From: Candidatus Dadabacteria bacterium
Lineage (GTDB): Bacteria; Desulfobacterota_D; UBA1144; Nemesobacterales; Nemesobacteraceae
Assembly (NCBI GenBank): GCA_022826905.1
Contig: JAJDUA010000008.1
Location: forward strand, 26,315 to 90,314
Reading direction: 5' to 3'
DNA length: 64,000 nt
This document shows positions 27,947 through 36,928 of this stretch, one piece after another (the first letter of the stretch is position 1; each line of letters begins with the position of its first letter). A program made the translations under genes and the position numbers. The notes beneath the pieces were generated by a model. It did no database searches, was not told the DNA's origin, and saw nothing but the letters and a program-made list of their open reading frames with translations.

Positions 27947-28183
27947 ATGAAGTCCGGCACTGATTATTCTGGATTTTTCCCTTTCGGATGGCTAAGAGAG
28001 TTCCGAGGGGATAACTGGCAGATTTTCTGGAACAAGAAAACTGGACACCTTTTTCTCAAATCCACCGTAGAAAACACGCTCATAAAGATTGGAGAGGCCT
28101 CGGACTGGATGGAGGCCAAGAAAAAAGCTGATCTTCTAATACAGAACCCTGATTCAGTCACAATAGAAACTGCAGATTGTTGA
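27947..28183 (+). CDS. Small hypothetical protein
   Basis: A 78-aa soluble protein I do not recognise. It is rich in Trp, Lys and Phe (GWLREF, WQIFWNKKTGHLFL) and reads like a small alpha/beta domain. GGAG lies about 9 nt before the ATG at 27947. It stands between the nth hairpin and the hydrolase promoter. Confidence 0.55.
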   Translation: MKSGTDYSGFFPFGWLREFRGDNWQIFWNKKTGHLFLKSTVENTLIKIGEASDWMEAKKKADLLIQNPDSVTIETADC

Positions 28184-28266
28184 ATTTGCCGCTTTTAGGC
28201 GAACGATTCGGGGCACCTCTTAATTCTAAGCCTCTTATCAATCATCAGAGTTCATTGCTATCGCTA

Positions 28267-28293
28267 TTGACTTGCCCGTGGGAGCTTTATAAT
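28267..28293 (+). promoter_or_regulatory. Putative promoter of the hydrolase pair
   Basis: TTGACT (28267-28272) and a perfect TATAAT (28288-28293) with a short 15-bp spacer, 33 bp before the ATG. Confidence 0.45.
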
Positions 28294-28325
28294 ATCAGTA
28301 CTTCTTAAAAAAACCGTGTCTAATC

Positions 28326-29228
28326 ATGAAATACGTAGAGCAGGAACTGATTTCCGTACCAGTCGGGAAAGGGAAGGTTAACGCCCTCTACTACAGAGCC
28401 CTTAATAACGACTCCGAAAAAAGAAAAACTATAATTATCCATGTTCACGGGTTCTTGGGGAACTTTCTTGACGGAAGCCAGAGATTCTTGCCGCCGATTC
28501 TTGCCAAGGCAGGCTACTCGTCCATTGCGATAAATACCAGACTGGCCAATTTCGGGCTTTTCTTCGGCTTTGGAATAGTGGACGACACTATTCCGCAGAT
28601 AGACGGCGTAGTGAGGTATTTGGGAAAAATCGGTTACGAGAAAATTATTGTTTCCGGCTACAGTCTGGGTGGAGGGGTGATTCTCAGGTATCTCTCCGAA
28701 AAAAACCGCCAACAGGATTCCGATGAGTCGGAACTGCTAAAGGGTGTGATTGCCCTCGCTACTCCTTATTCTATTCCGGACTCAATAAGAAGAAGGTGGA
28801 ATAAGTGGGAAAGCCAGCCTTCCTACGATGAGGTGTACGAGGAAGCAAAGATTATACTTGGCGACAGTCCCCATGATTCAAAGCAAGACAGAACGATTCT
28901 TATTTTCAGGGCCAGAGGGAACTCCTACCGGCCGGAGCACACCGAAATATATACCTACAAGACATGGTGGTTTCTCGCCGGTCCAGAGGCAGAGCCTGTA
29001 AAGAGCTATAAGCAGATAAAGAACATAAAACTGCCGATTCTTTTAATCCAGGGCTGGAACGACACGTTTGTAAAACCCGATGAGACCCATAATCTTGCGC
29101 AAATAGCCATAGATAACGGAAATGACGATGTTTCCGCATATTATCTCAATACCGGTCATACTCTCGACGGAAAGGAAGAGGAAATGGGCGATATTATAAT
29201 AAGATGGCTTGACAGAAGATTCATCTGA
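28326..29228 (+). CDS. Alpha/beta hydrolase, copy 1
   Basis: A 300-aa cytosolic hydrolase. An oxyanion-region HVHGFLGNF lies early, the nucleophile elbow is GYSLGGG (Ser near residue 117), and the Asp/His positions fall in QGWNDTFV and NTGHTLDG. It is a paralogue of the next gene, sharing YDEVYEEAK, RARGNSYRP and YKTWWF-type blocks. No signal peptide. Substrate unknown. Confidence 0.85.
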   Translation: MKYVEQELISVPVGKGKVNALYYRALNNDSEKRKTIIIHVHGFLGNFLDGSQRFLPPILAKAGYSSIAINTRLANFGLFFGFGIVDDTIPQIDGVVRYLGKIGYEKIIVSGYSLGGGVILRYLSEKNRQQDSDESELLKGVIALATPYSIPDSIRRRWNKWESQPSYDEVYEEAKIILGDSPHDSKQDRTILIFRARGNSYRPEHTEIYTYKTWWFLAGPEAEPVKSYKQIKNIKLPILLIQGWNDTFVKPDETHNLAQIAIDNGNDDVSAYYLNTGHTLDGKEEEMGDIIIRWLDRRFI

Positions 29229-29235
29229 TTTTGCG

Positions 29236-30138
29236 ATGGTAAACGAACAGAAGAGTCTCCTTACTTACAAGACTGAAGATGGATTCCAAGTGAATTCTCT
29301 CCTTGTCACCCCGGAGTTTGCATCGGAAGAGGATCTTTACGAATCTCCCATAATTATAAACCTTTATGGAGTATTGGGGCATTTCCTCACGAGAGGAACT
29401 CCCGTCAGGCTTCCCCCTCTTCTCAAGGAAAAAAATATAAGCACACTTTCTGTAAATACCCGTATGGCGTTTATGGGTCAGATAATGGGCGAGGGGATTT
29501 TTCCTGATACGATTCATGAAATGAAAGAATCGGTGAATATTCTTCAGAAAGAAGGATTTCGCAACATCTTCATGCTGGGTTACAGCCTAGGGGCCAACAT
29601 GGCTGTCTACTATGCTTCCCAGACCGATTCTTTTGGGATAAAAGGGCTTATACTGGAGGGGTGTTCCTATTCTCTGCCATATTCACAACAAAGAAGACTT
29701 GAGAGAAACGGAAGTATTCCATCCTATGAGGATATTTATCTGAAAGCCAGAGAAGTTCTGGGTCCAAATCCGGAGAAGAAGAAAAACGACCAGCTATTTA
29801 TCGTCTACAGGGCTTGGGGGAATTCCTTTAACCCGGTTGATGGGGAGATGTTTACTTACAGGACTTGGTGGTATATGAGAGGACCTCAAGCCTATTATGC
29901 AAAAACCTGTGAAATCATAGAAAAGGTGAAGGTTCCCGTTCTCTTTATCCACGGAGAAAATGACGACATTGTTGATGTGTGGGAGCCCAAGGAACTTAAG
30001 AATATAATGAATCAGTCGGGCAACGAAAATGTGATGCTACGCTATATACCGGGAGCGAAACACGACTGCGTAGAGAACCCCAAAGACTCGATAGATGCCA
30101 TAACGAAGTGGATATCGAAAGTTAACACAAAGATATAA
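29236..30138 (+). CDS. Alpha/beta hydrolase, copy 2
   Basis: A 300-aa paralogue of the preceding gene with GYSLGAN at the nucleophile, HGENDDIVD for the acid and PGAKHDC for the His. Blocks YEDIYLKAREVLG, YRAWGNSFNP and YRTWWYMRGP align with copy 1. ATG 29236 lies 7 bp after the upstream stop; a TTG at 29209 would overlap it. The two copies are diverged enough to have different substrates or to form a heteromer; this is inference. Confidence 0.85.
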   Translation: MVNEQKSLLTYKTEDGFQVNSLLVTPEFASEEDLYESPIIINLYGVLGHFLTRGTPVRLPPLLKEKNISTLSVNTRMAFMGQIMGEGIFPDTIHEMKESVNILQKEGFRNIFMLGYSLGANMAVYYASQTDSFGIKGLILEGCSYSLPYSQQRRLERNGSIPSYEDIYLKAREVLGPNPEKKKNDQLFIVYRAWGNSFNPVDGEMFTYRTWWYMRGPQAYYAKTCEIIEKVKVPVLFIHGENDDIVDVWEPKELKNIMNQSGNENVMLRYIPGAKHDCVENPKDSIDAITKWISKVNTKI

Positions 30139-30329
30139 GGTCGGATGAGCTCTCTATTTGGGCCTCGGGATTCCGGGAATTGAACCGGGATATGGTACCG
30201 AGTTTGTTTTTTATTCTTGCAAAAAGGGAAACTTTATATATCTTAGAATTCCTTTAATAAAACAGTTGACTTTTTCCTAGATTTCTACTCATAAATCTGT
30301 AGGCAACAGGGAATTTGGAGGCGACAATC

Positions 30330-31889
30330 ATGTCTGAGAATTTTTCAATCGAAAAGGAGCTTTCAGAAAAACACCAGCTTAAGAAAACTTCGGGAATATA
30401 TTACAACCTCTCCGTTCCCAGGCTTTACGAAGAAGCGATAAAGAGAAACGAAGGACACATTGGTGAGAGTGGAACTTTTGTGGGCTTTACTTCTCCTCAT
30501 ACTGGAAGGTCACCTAAGGACAGATTTGTGGTAAAAGAGCCTTCCACGGAAAAAAATATAGATTGGGGAGCAGTAAACCAACCCGTATCACCAGAGGTGT
30601 TTGACCATTTCTATGAGAAGGTGATGGATTATTTCGACGGGAAGGACGTTTTCGTGAGAGACCTGCAGGTCTGCGCTCATCCAGACTACAGGACAAACGT
30701 AAGGGTGATAAATGAATTCGCCTGGCACAATATTTTCGTAAATAATCTTTTTATAAGACCTAACGCTTCTGGACTTCCACATAAGGAAGTGGGGTTTACC
30801 GTCATTTCCGCCCCGGGCTTCAAGGCAGACAACCCAGAAAAATACGGTCTTAACAGCGAAACCTTCATATTTCTTAACCTAGACCGAAAAATTGCTCTTA
30901 TCGGTGGTACGCGCTATGCGGGAGAGATGAAGAAATCCGTTTTTGCCGCCATGAATTTTCTTTTACCGGAAAGAAATGTTTTTCCAATGCACTGTTCGGC
31001 AAACATCGGAAAAGACGGAAATGTGGCGCTTTTCTTCGGATTGTCCGGAACTGGTAAAACCACGCTTTCTGCTGATCCAGAGAGGGCGCTTATCGGAGAT
31101 GACGAACATGGCTGGTTTGATGAAGGAGTTTTTAATTTCGAGGGTGGGTGCTATGCGAAGACTATAAAGCTTAGCCCGACTACAGAACCCGAAATTTATC
31201 AAGCGGCACTTAATTTCGGCTCGGTTCTTGAGAACGTCGAACTTGATCTAGAAACAGGAAAGATAGATTTTGACAGCGACAGGCATACGGAGAACACCCG
31301 CGGGGCATATCAGATTGATATGGTCGAAAATATTGTTCCGGAAGGAGTAGGCGGTATTCCCAAAAGTATTTTCATGCTGACCTATGATGCTTTCGGAGTT
31401 CTTCCCCCTATATCAAAGCTTGATTCTGACCAAGCAATGCGTTATTTCCTTCTGGGTTACACGGCGAAAGTTGCTGGCACCGAGAGAGGAGTGAGCAAAC
31501 CTCAAGCGACTTTCAGTTCATGTTTTGGATCTCCCTTTCTTCCAAGACCTCCGAAGTTCTACGGAGCGATGCTTAAAGAAAGGATGGAAAAGCATAAGGT
31601 GAACGTATGGCTTCTGAATACCGGGATTTCCGGCGGGCCTTTTGGGGTCGGTAAAAGAATGCCTCTTCCATCCACAAGAGCTCTTGTTACAGCAGCGGTA
31701 AGAGGTTTGCTTGACGACAGAGAGTTTGTCAAAACCCCTATACTTGATCTGTCAGTGCCTGTTGATTGTCCTGGAGTTGATTCAACTCTTCTACAGCCTC
31801 GACTTTCATGGGATGATCCAGACGAATATGACCGCAAGGCTCGTACTCTTTCGGATCTTTTTGAGAAAGAGTACGAAAAGTATATCTAG
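30330..31889 (+). CDS. pckA: Phosphoenolpyruvate carboxykinase (ATP)
   Basis: A 519-aa gluconeogenic enzyme converting oxaloacetate and ATP to PEP, CO2 and ADP. It has the kinase P-loop GLSGTGKTT, the metal-binding LIGDDEHGW and the ATP-type signature around FNFEGGCYAK. GGAGG lies 9 nt before the ATG at 30330; an earlier TTG (30315) overlaps that site. Confidence 0.97.
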   Translation: MSENFSIEKELSEKHQLKKTSGIYYNLSVPRLYEEAIKRNEGHIGESGTFVGFTSPHTGRSPKDRFVVKEPSTEKNIDWGAVNQPVSPEVFDHFYEKVMDYFDGKDVFVRDLQVCAHPDYRTNVRVINEFAWHNIFVNNLFIRPNASGLPHKEVGFTVISAPGFKADNPEKYGLNSETFIFLNLDRKIALIGGTRYAGEMKKSVFAAMNFLLPERNVFPMHCSANIGKDGNVALFFGLSGTGKTTLSADPERALIGDDEHGWFDEGVFNFEGGCYAKTIKLSPTTEPEIYQAALNFGSVLENVELDLETGKIDFDSDRHTENTRGAYQIDMVENIVPEGVGGIPKSIFMLTYDAFGVLPPISKLDSDQAMRYFLLGYTAKVAGTERGVSKPQATFSSCFGSPFLPRPPKFYGAMLKERMEKHKVNVWLLNTGISGGPFGVGKRMPLPSTRALVTAAVRGLLDDREFVKTPILDLSVPVDCPGVDSTLLQPRLSWDDPDEYDRKARTLSDLFEKEYEKYI

Positions 31890-32415
31890 AGTTTAAGCGG
31901 GTTCTAAGTCATCGTTTTGCCAGAACTTGACTCCATAACATAGACCATTTAGCAAGCAAATATGTTGATTCGTCTGCTACTTATCAAGAGATCATCTCAT
32001 CTACATAAATGGCCCGTAATTGCTGAAAACACTCTTAGCCAAACCAGGTTTCCGGAGTCATTCAGCTGTTCACACCGATAGGGATGGGGATGCTACAAAG
32101 CTGTAAAAAGCTATTCACCTTCTCCTGGACTGTTTCTCTTCAAGTGTGGTTTCACCTCGTTCTTTCTTCTGCCTCTTTTTATAAACGATCTTGGATGTGA
32201 TGCAGCATCCATAGGCTACGTTGTGGGGATTTTTGGAGTCGCCTCAGTTGGCACCGCTCTGGTTTCTGGTTTTCTGATAGACCGCTACGGGCAGAGGATA
32301 TTCATGCTTACTGGTTCTCTCAATGCCCCTGGCTTTCTTTGTGAGTTCCTTTCCACAACTGGTGCTGTTTTCTTTAGTTTTGGGAATTATGTAGGAGAGT
32401 TGACAACTCCGTACA

Positions 32416-33581
32416 CTACACTGTTCCTGGCCGAACGGGCCCTACTTCAGCCCGCTTCACTCTCATCCTTCCGGCCATGCGGGACTCTAAACCAAGCTTC
32501 CCACCCGCAATCGAGATGCCTCGATGAAGGATATTTATTGCTGCGTTTACGTCCCTGTCCATAACTACCCCACACTCACACCTGTGCGTCCTGACGGACA
32601 GAGACTTCTTTACCGTAGCTCCGCAACCTGAACACTCCTGAGATGTCCCCCGGGGATCAACCTCCACCACCCTAACGCCAGCACTCTCAGCCTTCTCGTT
32701 AAGCAGTGTTATCAACTTACCCCAGTTCTGCTCATGTATGCTCCTCGCAAGTTTACTGTTGCGAACCATGTTCTTTGTCCTAAGCTTCTCCACCACAATG
32801 AAGTCGTACATCTTTACTATCTCCGCACTCAGGCGGTGAAGATAATCTCTTTCCTTGTCACTTATCCTCTGCCACTCCCTGGCAAGCAGTAAAACTGCTT
32901 TTTTCCAGTTGTTGCTTCCCTTCTTCTTGCGGGACACAGAACGCTGAAGCCGTATTATCTTACTCCTGTCTATCACTCTCTTCTCTACCGTCTCCCCGTC
33001 ACTAAGCGTAAGACGCTTCGTTATCCCCATGTCTATGCCCACTGGATTGGTTATCTGTTCTGCGGCAGGAACATCATCTATTTCATACGACAGGGCCACT
33101 TCAGTGCGCAGCGCCTTCCTCGTAATGCGTATAGCTCTCAGAAGTCCGTTCGGTGGAAGTTCACGGGATGTCTTTACTTCAATACGGGGAAGTCCCTTTA
33201 TCCTGAGAACAGTCTTGTTTCCCTCTCTCTTTAACATGTTCCCGCACTGATCGTTTACCTCTATGCTTCTCCACCTGCGAGAGCTTTTAAAGCGGGGGAA
33301 GCCTCCATGGGTAAAAAACTCTTGTACGCCTTGTCAAGCCTTGAGAGAACACCTCTAAACAGAATAGCGGATATATCTTTGAATTCCTGAATCTCAGCCC
33401 TGACCTCGGTTAGTTCCTTGCACTGATCAAAGTAGCTTCGGCTTTTGCCTGTTTTTTTGTAGCAGTCAATACGGGACTCAAGACCGGCGTTATAGAGTTC
33501 AGCGGACAGTCTCAGCACCTGATCAAGCCTGCTGTGCCCAGCTCTGGATATCTTGGTACGACACTTATAAGTCCTTATCAT
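32416..33581 (-). pseudogene. tnpB: TnpB RNA-guided nuclease, frameshifted at a T6 run
   Basis: The first 106-codon frame (from 33581) and the second frame (through 33237 to 32416) are one gene shifted by one base. At 33313-33318 (T6 in the coding sense) adding one T joins KAYKSFF to GFPRFKSSRRW without a break, giving ~388 aa, a normal TnpB length. RuvC residues are present (GIDMGIT; VEKLRTKNM; MDRDVNAAIN), with the zinc finger CSGCG...CECG. It could be a real mutation, a sequencing slip, or slippage-controlled expression. Confidence 0.85.
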
Positions 33582-33589
33582 GACTATGT

Positions 33590-33595
33590 ATTATA
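33590..33595 (-). promoter_or_regulatory. Possible -10 box of tnpB
   Basis: TATAAT on the minus strand about 8 bp before the tnpB ATG; no good -35 box at the usual distance. Confidence 0.25.
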
Positions 33596-34033
33596 CCCAG
33601 CACCCTTCTATATGACTACTCAAATCTGGCACTGTCAACTTTCCTGCATAGTTCCCTTAGTTTTCAGTATAGGCTACGGATTTGCCTACCCCACGATAAA
33701 TACGATGGTTATTGACAGGGCGCACCCCGGTGAGAGAGGCACCGCTGTGGGCATATTTAATATGTCCTACGGAATAGGGATAAACTCTTCGGCTATTGTT
33801 CTTGGGCTGATAGTGTGCGACTACGGTTTTTTCAGCATGTATTTATCAACCGCGCTGTTCTTGGTTGCCGGATGCGTTATCTTTTTGCCTATAAATACTA
33901 TATAACTGCAATTATGGGTGAGCAGCCAGCATTAGAATAAGTGGAATATGCAGTTATAGAGAGCACTTAAGCAATCAGCTCTAACTCCCTATCTTTATTG
34001 TGATTTCCAAAATTGAAACCGGGAATTGCTCTA

Positions 34034-34111
34034 TGGCGTCCCCGAGGGGATTTGAACCCCTGTTACCGGCGTGAAAGGCCGATGTCCTAGGCCTGACTAG
34101 ACGACGGGGAC
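34034..34111 (-). tRNA. tRNA-Glu (TTC)
   Basis: The minus strand folds as a cloverleaf: the acceptor GTCCCCG pairs with CGGGGAC, the anticodon loop is CTTTCAC giving TTC, and the T loop is GTTCGAATC. The CCA end is encoded (34036-34034). It follows the tRNA-Lys by 9 bp. Confidence 0.95.
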
Positions 34112-34120
34112 GGCAAGAAT

Positions 34121-34193
34121 TGAGCCGTACAGGATTCGAACCTGTGACCCACTGCTTAAAAGGCAGTTGCTCTACCAGCTGAGCTAACGGCTC
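34121..34193 (-). tRNA. tRNA-Lys (TTT)
   Basis: The cloverleaf has acceptor GAGCCGT with ACGGCTC, a D arm GCTCAGCTGGTAGAGC, the anticodon loop CTTTTAA giving TTT, and GTTCGAATC in the T arm. CCA is not encoded, unlike the neighbouring tRNA-Glu. Confidence 0.95.
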
Positions 34194-34205
34194 AGAAGAT
34201 GCCGT

Positions 34206-34233
34206 ATTATATCACGGGCCTCTTTCATGTCAA
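34206..34233 (-). promoter_or_regulatory. Consensus promoter of the tRNA-Lys/tRNA-Glu pair
   Basis: TTGACA (34233-34228), 16-bp spacer, TATAAT (34211-34206) on the minus strand; both boxes match consensus fully and start transcription just before tRNA-Lys. Confidence 0.85.
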
Positions 34234-34314
34234 AAAGATATAGTTGTCCTGATAGAAAGCATAAAATCATGTAGACTCCCTTTTTCATTTTCTTTATTCA
34301 GGTCACCATTTAGT

Positions 34315-35481
34315 ATGCCTTTTGCACAAAAGTATAGAGATTTTTCCCTGGTCACTTTGGGAAACTTTTTCTTTTTCTGCAATTTTTCCTCTTTTTTCCT
34401 GCTTCCGCTTTTCATAAGAGACATCGGGGGTGACGAGGCCCGTATAGGGTATGTTATGGGAACTTTCGGTGTAACTTCAATAGCAGCTATCCCATTCGTA
34501 GCCTTTCTGATAGACCACTACGGGCGAAGAAGGTTCATGCTTGCGGGCTCTTCTTTGATGTTTTTGGTTTCCCTTCTCTATATTTTCATATCAGACATTG
34601 ACGTGAAAATATTCCTCCTGCGACTTATGCAGGGAATAGCTTTCGCTTTTTTCTTCACTTCAGCCGCTACGGCGGTTTCCGATTATGTTCCCAGTGAAAT
34701 AAGGGCTTATGGACTCGGTATTTTCGGTGCCTTCACAATAGCTTCTTACTCTGTTGGACCTACTATTGGAGAATTTGTGATAGGAAGATTCGGCTACTCA
34801 ATCTTCTTTCTTTACACTTCCCTTTTCAGCCTGCTTGCCTTTATTTTCTGTTTCCTCTCGCGGGAGGGAAACTTCAGGGTATCCGAAAAATCCATTTTCA
34901 GTGGCTTTTTTGACGTTGTTTTCTCCCCGAGGTTCCGCGTGCTTCTTCTGACCAATCTTATAATTGCCGTGGGGCTTGGAAGCATGCTTAATTTCTTCTC
35001 CGTTTTTCTTGAGGAGAACGGAATTCATGCATGGAGTTTTTTTCTTACATATTCCGTAACCGTGATATTAATCAGGGTCTTGGGAGGGAGGCTCCCAGAT
35101 ATTGTTGAGAGAAGAAAGATAGCCCTGCCTTCAATGCTTATCATGGTCTTGTCCCTGCTCATGGTTTTCTCCGTAGACTCCACTTTGAGTGCAGTTCTGG
35201 TTTCTTTTGTCTTCAGCCTGGGTTACGGGATTCTCTACCCAACAATAAGTGCAATGATTATCGACAGGGCGCTTGATGATGAGAGGGGAACAGCGATGGG
35301 TGCGTTTAACATGTCGTTTAGCATCGGGATAAACTTTTTTGCTTTCGGTCTCGGACTGATAGCGAGGGATTACGGTTTTTCGAATATGTATTCGGTAACG
35401 GGAATATTCATGTTTACTGGATGCATTATCTTTACCTATAAATATTTTATGAGTGCAGGGAGAGTGAAACGTCTTTCATGA
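34315..35481 (+). CDS. MFS transporter
   Basis: A 388-aa inner-membrane carrier with about 12 hydrophobic helices. The loop after helix 2 has the MFS motif A form DHYGRRRFM, and the second half repeats it as GGRLPDIVERRK. It is the intact paralogue of the split gene at 32090-33905. Its stop overlaps trmI by 4 bp (ATGA). Substrate unknown. Confidence 0.88.
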   Translation: MPFAQKYRDFSLVTLGNFFFFCNFSSFFLLPLFIRDIGGDEARIGYVMGTFGVTSIAAIPFVAFLIDHYGRRRFMLAGSSLMFLVSLLYIFISDIDVKIFLLRLMQGIAFAFFFTSAATAVSDYVPSEIRAYGLGIFGAFTIASYSVGPTIGEFVIGRFGYSIFFLYTSLFSLLAFIFCFLSREGNFRVSEKSIFSGFFDVVFSPRFRVLLLTNLIIAVGLGSMLNFFSVFLEENGIHAWSFFLTYSVTVILIRVLGGRLPDIVERRKIALPSMLIMVLSLLMVFSVDSTLSAVLVSFVFSLGYGILYPTISAMIIDRALDDERGTAMGAFNMSFSIGINFFAFGLGLIARDYGFSNMYSVTGIFMFTGCIIFTYKYFMSAGRVKRLS

Positions 35482-36269
35482 AAATAAAATCCGGTGATAC
35501 CATTCTCCTCGTTTCACCTGACAACAAAAGCTTTATGGTTGTGGTAGAAGAGGGCAAGTCTTTTAGTTCTCACATGGGAATACTCGATCTTTCCTCCGCG
35601 CTGGGGAAAAAATGGGGAGAAACAATAGTTTCAAGCCTCGGAAGCAATTTTGTACTTCTTAACCCTACCGTGGAACAAAAAATTATGAAGGTGAGAAGGG
35701 CTACCCAGATTGTTTATCCGAAGGATGCGGCTCTGATTCTCTTTAAAACGGATGTGAGAGCGGGAGCTAGGGTTGTTGAAGCCGCGACCGGTTCGGGAGC
35801 TCTTACCATTGCGCTTGCCAATTCGGTTGCCCCTTCCGGAAAAGTCTATACGTACGAGAAAAGAGAGCAGTTCATGAATAATGCCAAAGATAACGTACGG
35901 CGGGCGGGGCTTTCTGAATACGTGGAATTTAACTGCGGCGACGCCAGAGAAGGTTTTAAGGAAACAGACGCTGACGTCGCGATACTTGATCTCCCTTCTC
36001 CATGGTATGGGATTCCGGCGGCTTACGAGGCTCTTGCTTCCGGAGGGAGAATCGCAAGTATTTCTCCGACGTACAACCAGGTGGAAAGAACCGCGGAATC
36101 GCTTGAGGAAACGGGTTTTGTAAGAATCGAAACAGTAGAGCTTATAATGAGGAACTATCAGGTGAAAAAGGGGAAAACTCGGCCGGATAACAGAACCGTG
36201 GCGCACACAGGATTTCTTACCTTCGCCTTCAAGGGAATAATGGATGTTGACGCTCACGAATTAAAATGA
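35478..36269 (+). CDS. trmI: tRNA (adenine-58-N1)-methyltransferase TrmI-like
   Basis: A 263-aa class I methyltransferase. An N-terminal beta-domain with QIVYPKDAALI (TrmI-type) precedes the AdoMet motif VVEAATGSGALT; the acidic YEKRE and the motif IV-like DLPSPW follow. It would methylate A58 in the tRNA T loop. It overlaps both neighbours by 4 bp, so it is translationally coupled within an MFS-trmI-rsmG-mtnP operon. Confidence 0.88.
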   Translation: MKIKSGDTILLVSPDNKSFMVVVEEGKSFSSHMGILDLSSALGKKWGETIVSSLGSNFVLLNPTVEQKIMKVRRATQIVYPKDAALILFKTDVRAGARVVEAATGSGALTIALANSVAPSGKVYTYEKREQFMNNAKDNVRRAGLSEYVEFNCGDAREGFKETDADVAILDLPSPWYGIPAAYEALASGGRIASISPTYNQVERTAESLEETGFVRIETVELIMRNYQVKKGKTRPDNRTVAHTGFLTFAFKGIMDVDAHELK

Positions 36270-36928
36270 CTAATGAACAACTTCTCAGAGAAGGCGCAGA
36301 ACAAATAGGCATCAAGAACATCAGGGCCGATCTTTTCCTTTCTTATGTTGACCTGCTGCGCAAATGGGGCAGGCACATAAATCTAAGTTCGGTTCTCACC
36401 GACCGGGAAATCATAATCAAGCACCTGATTGATTCCCTCACAGTGGCTGAATTCATGCCTCCCGGCTCAAAGGTGATTGATATAGGTACCGGGGCAGGTT
36501 TTCCCGGAATTCCGCTTTCTATCTACGACCCGTCCCTTAATGTTACGCTTCTTGAGTCGGTTGGAAAGAAAGTTGCTTTTTTAAAGGACGTGAAAAGATC
36601 CCTGGGACTCGGCGGCATCGATATCCGCCACGGGAGAGCCGAGGAAATAGATAGAGGGATGAGAGGGGACTTTGACCGGGTGACGTTCCGGGCTCTTGGG
36701 AGCATTGGCGCCATAGTGCCTCTTGGCACCCCGTATCTGGATATAGAAGGGGAGATGGTTATAATGAAGGGGCCTCGGGGAAAGAAGGAATGGGAAGATT
36801 ATACGAACCGGAATCCGCAAGATACGAAACTTCTTTTGACAAAAGAACTCGAATTGCCTTTCTCAGGTGAGAAAAGGGTGGTTATTGTCGCAAAGCCGAT
36901 ATCTCGGCGGATGGAGACGGAAACTTGA
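36266..36928 (+). CDS. rsmG: 16S rRNA (guanine-527-N7)-methyltransferase
   Basis: A 220-aa RsmG (GidB). It has the N-terminal WGRHINLSSV, the AdoMet loop VIDIGTGAGFPGIPL and the later VTFRALGS. It is normally beside parA/gidA, but here it lies in a tRNA/nucleoside gene set. ATGA overlap with trmI. Confidence 0.93.
   Translation: MTNEQLLREGAEQIGIKNIRADLFLSYVDLLRKWGRHINLSSVLTDREIIIKHLIDSLTVAEFMPPGSKVIDIGTGAGFPGIPLSIYDPSLNVTLLESVGKKVAFLKDVKRSLGLGGIDIRHGRAEEIDRGMRGDFDRVTFRALGSIGAIVPLGTPYLDIEGEMVIMKGPRGKKEWEDYTNRNPQDTKLLLTKELELPFSGEKRVVIVAKPISRRMETET

Larger units (their letters stand above)
32397..33600 (-). mobile_element. IS200/IS605-type element, tnpB only
   Basis: The element sits inside the MFS pseudogene and encodes a TnpB with no tnpA. 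Immediately after the tnpB stop is GAGTTG-A-CAACTC (32397-32409), a palindrome like the subterminal hairpins of this family. The far end is not clear; the MFS frame resumes by about 33630. Ends are estimates. The 3' part of tnpB and this hairpin would be the expected site of a guide (omega) RNA. Confidence 0.65.
32090..33905 (+). pseudogene. MFS transporter pseudogene split by a tnpB element
   Basis: Frames at about 32090-32345 (FFLLPLFINDLG, GIFGVASVG, DRYGQRIFML) and 33630-33905 (FSIGYGFAYPTINTMVIDRA, ERGTAVGIFNMSYGIGIN) match the N- and C-terminal parts of the intact MFS gene at 34315. The middle is missing and the break is occupied by the tnpB element. No start codon in frame is convincing. 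It looks like a dead tandem duplicate. Confidence 0.8.
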
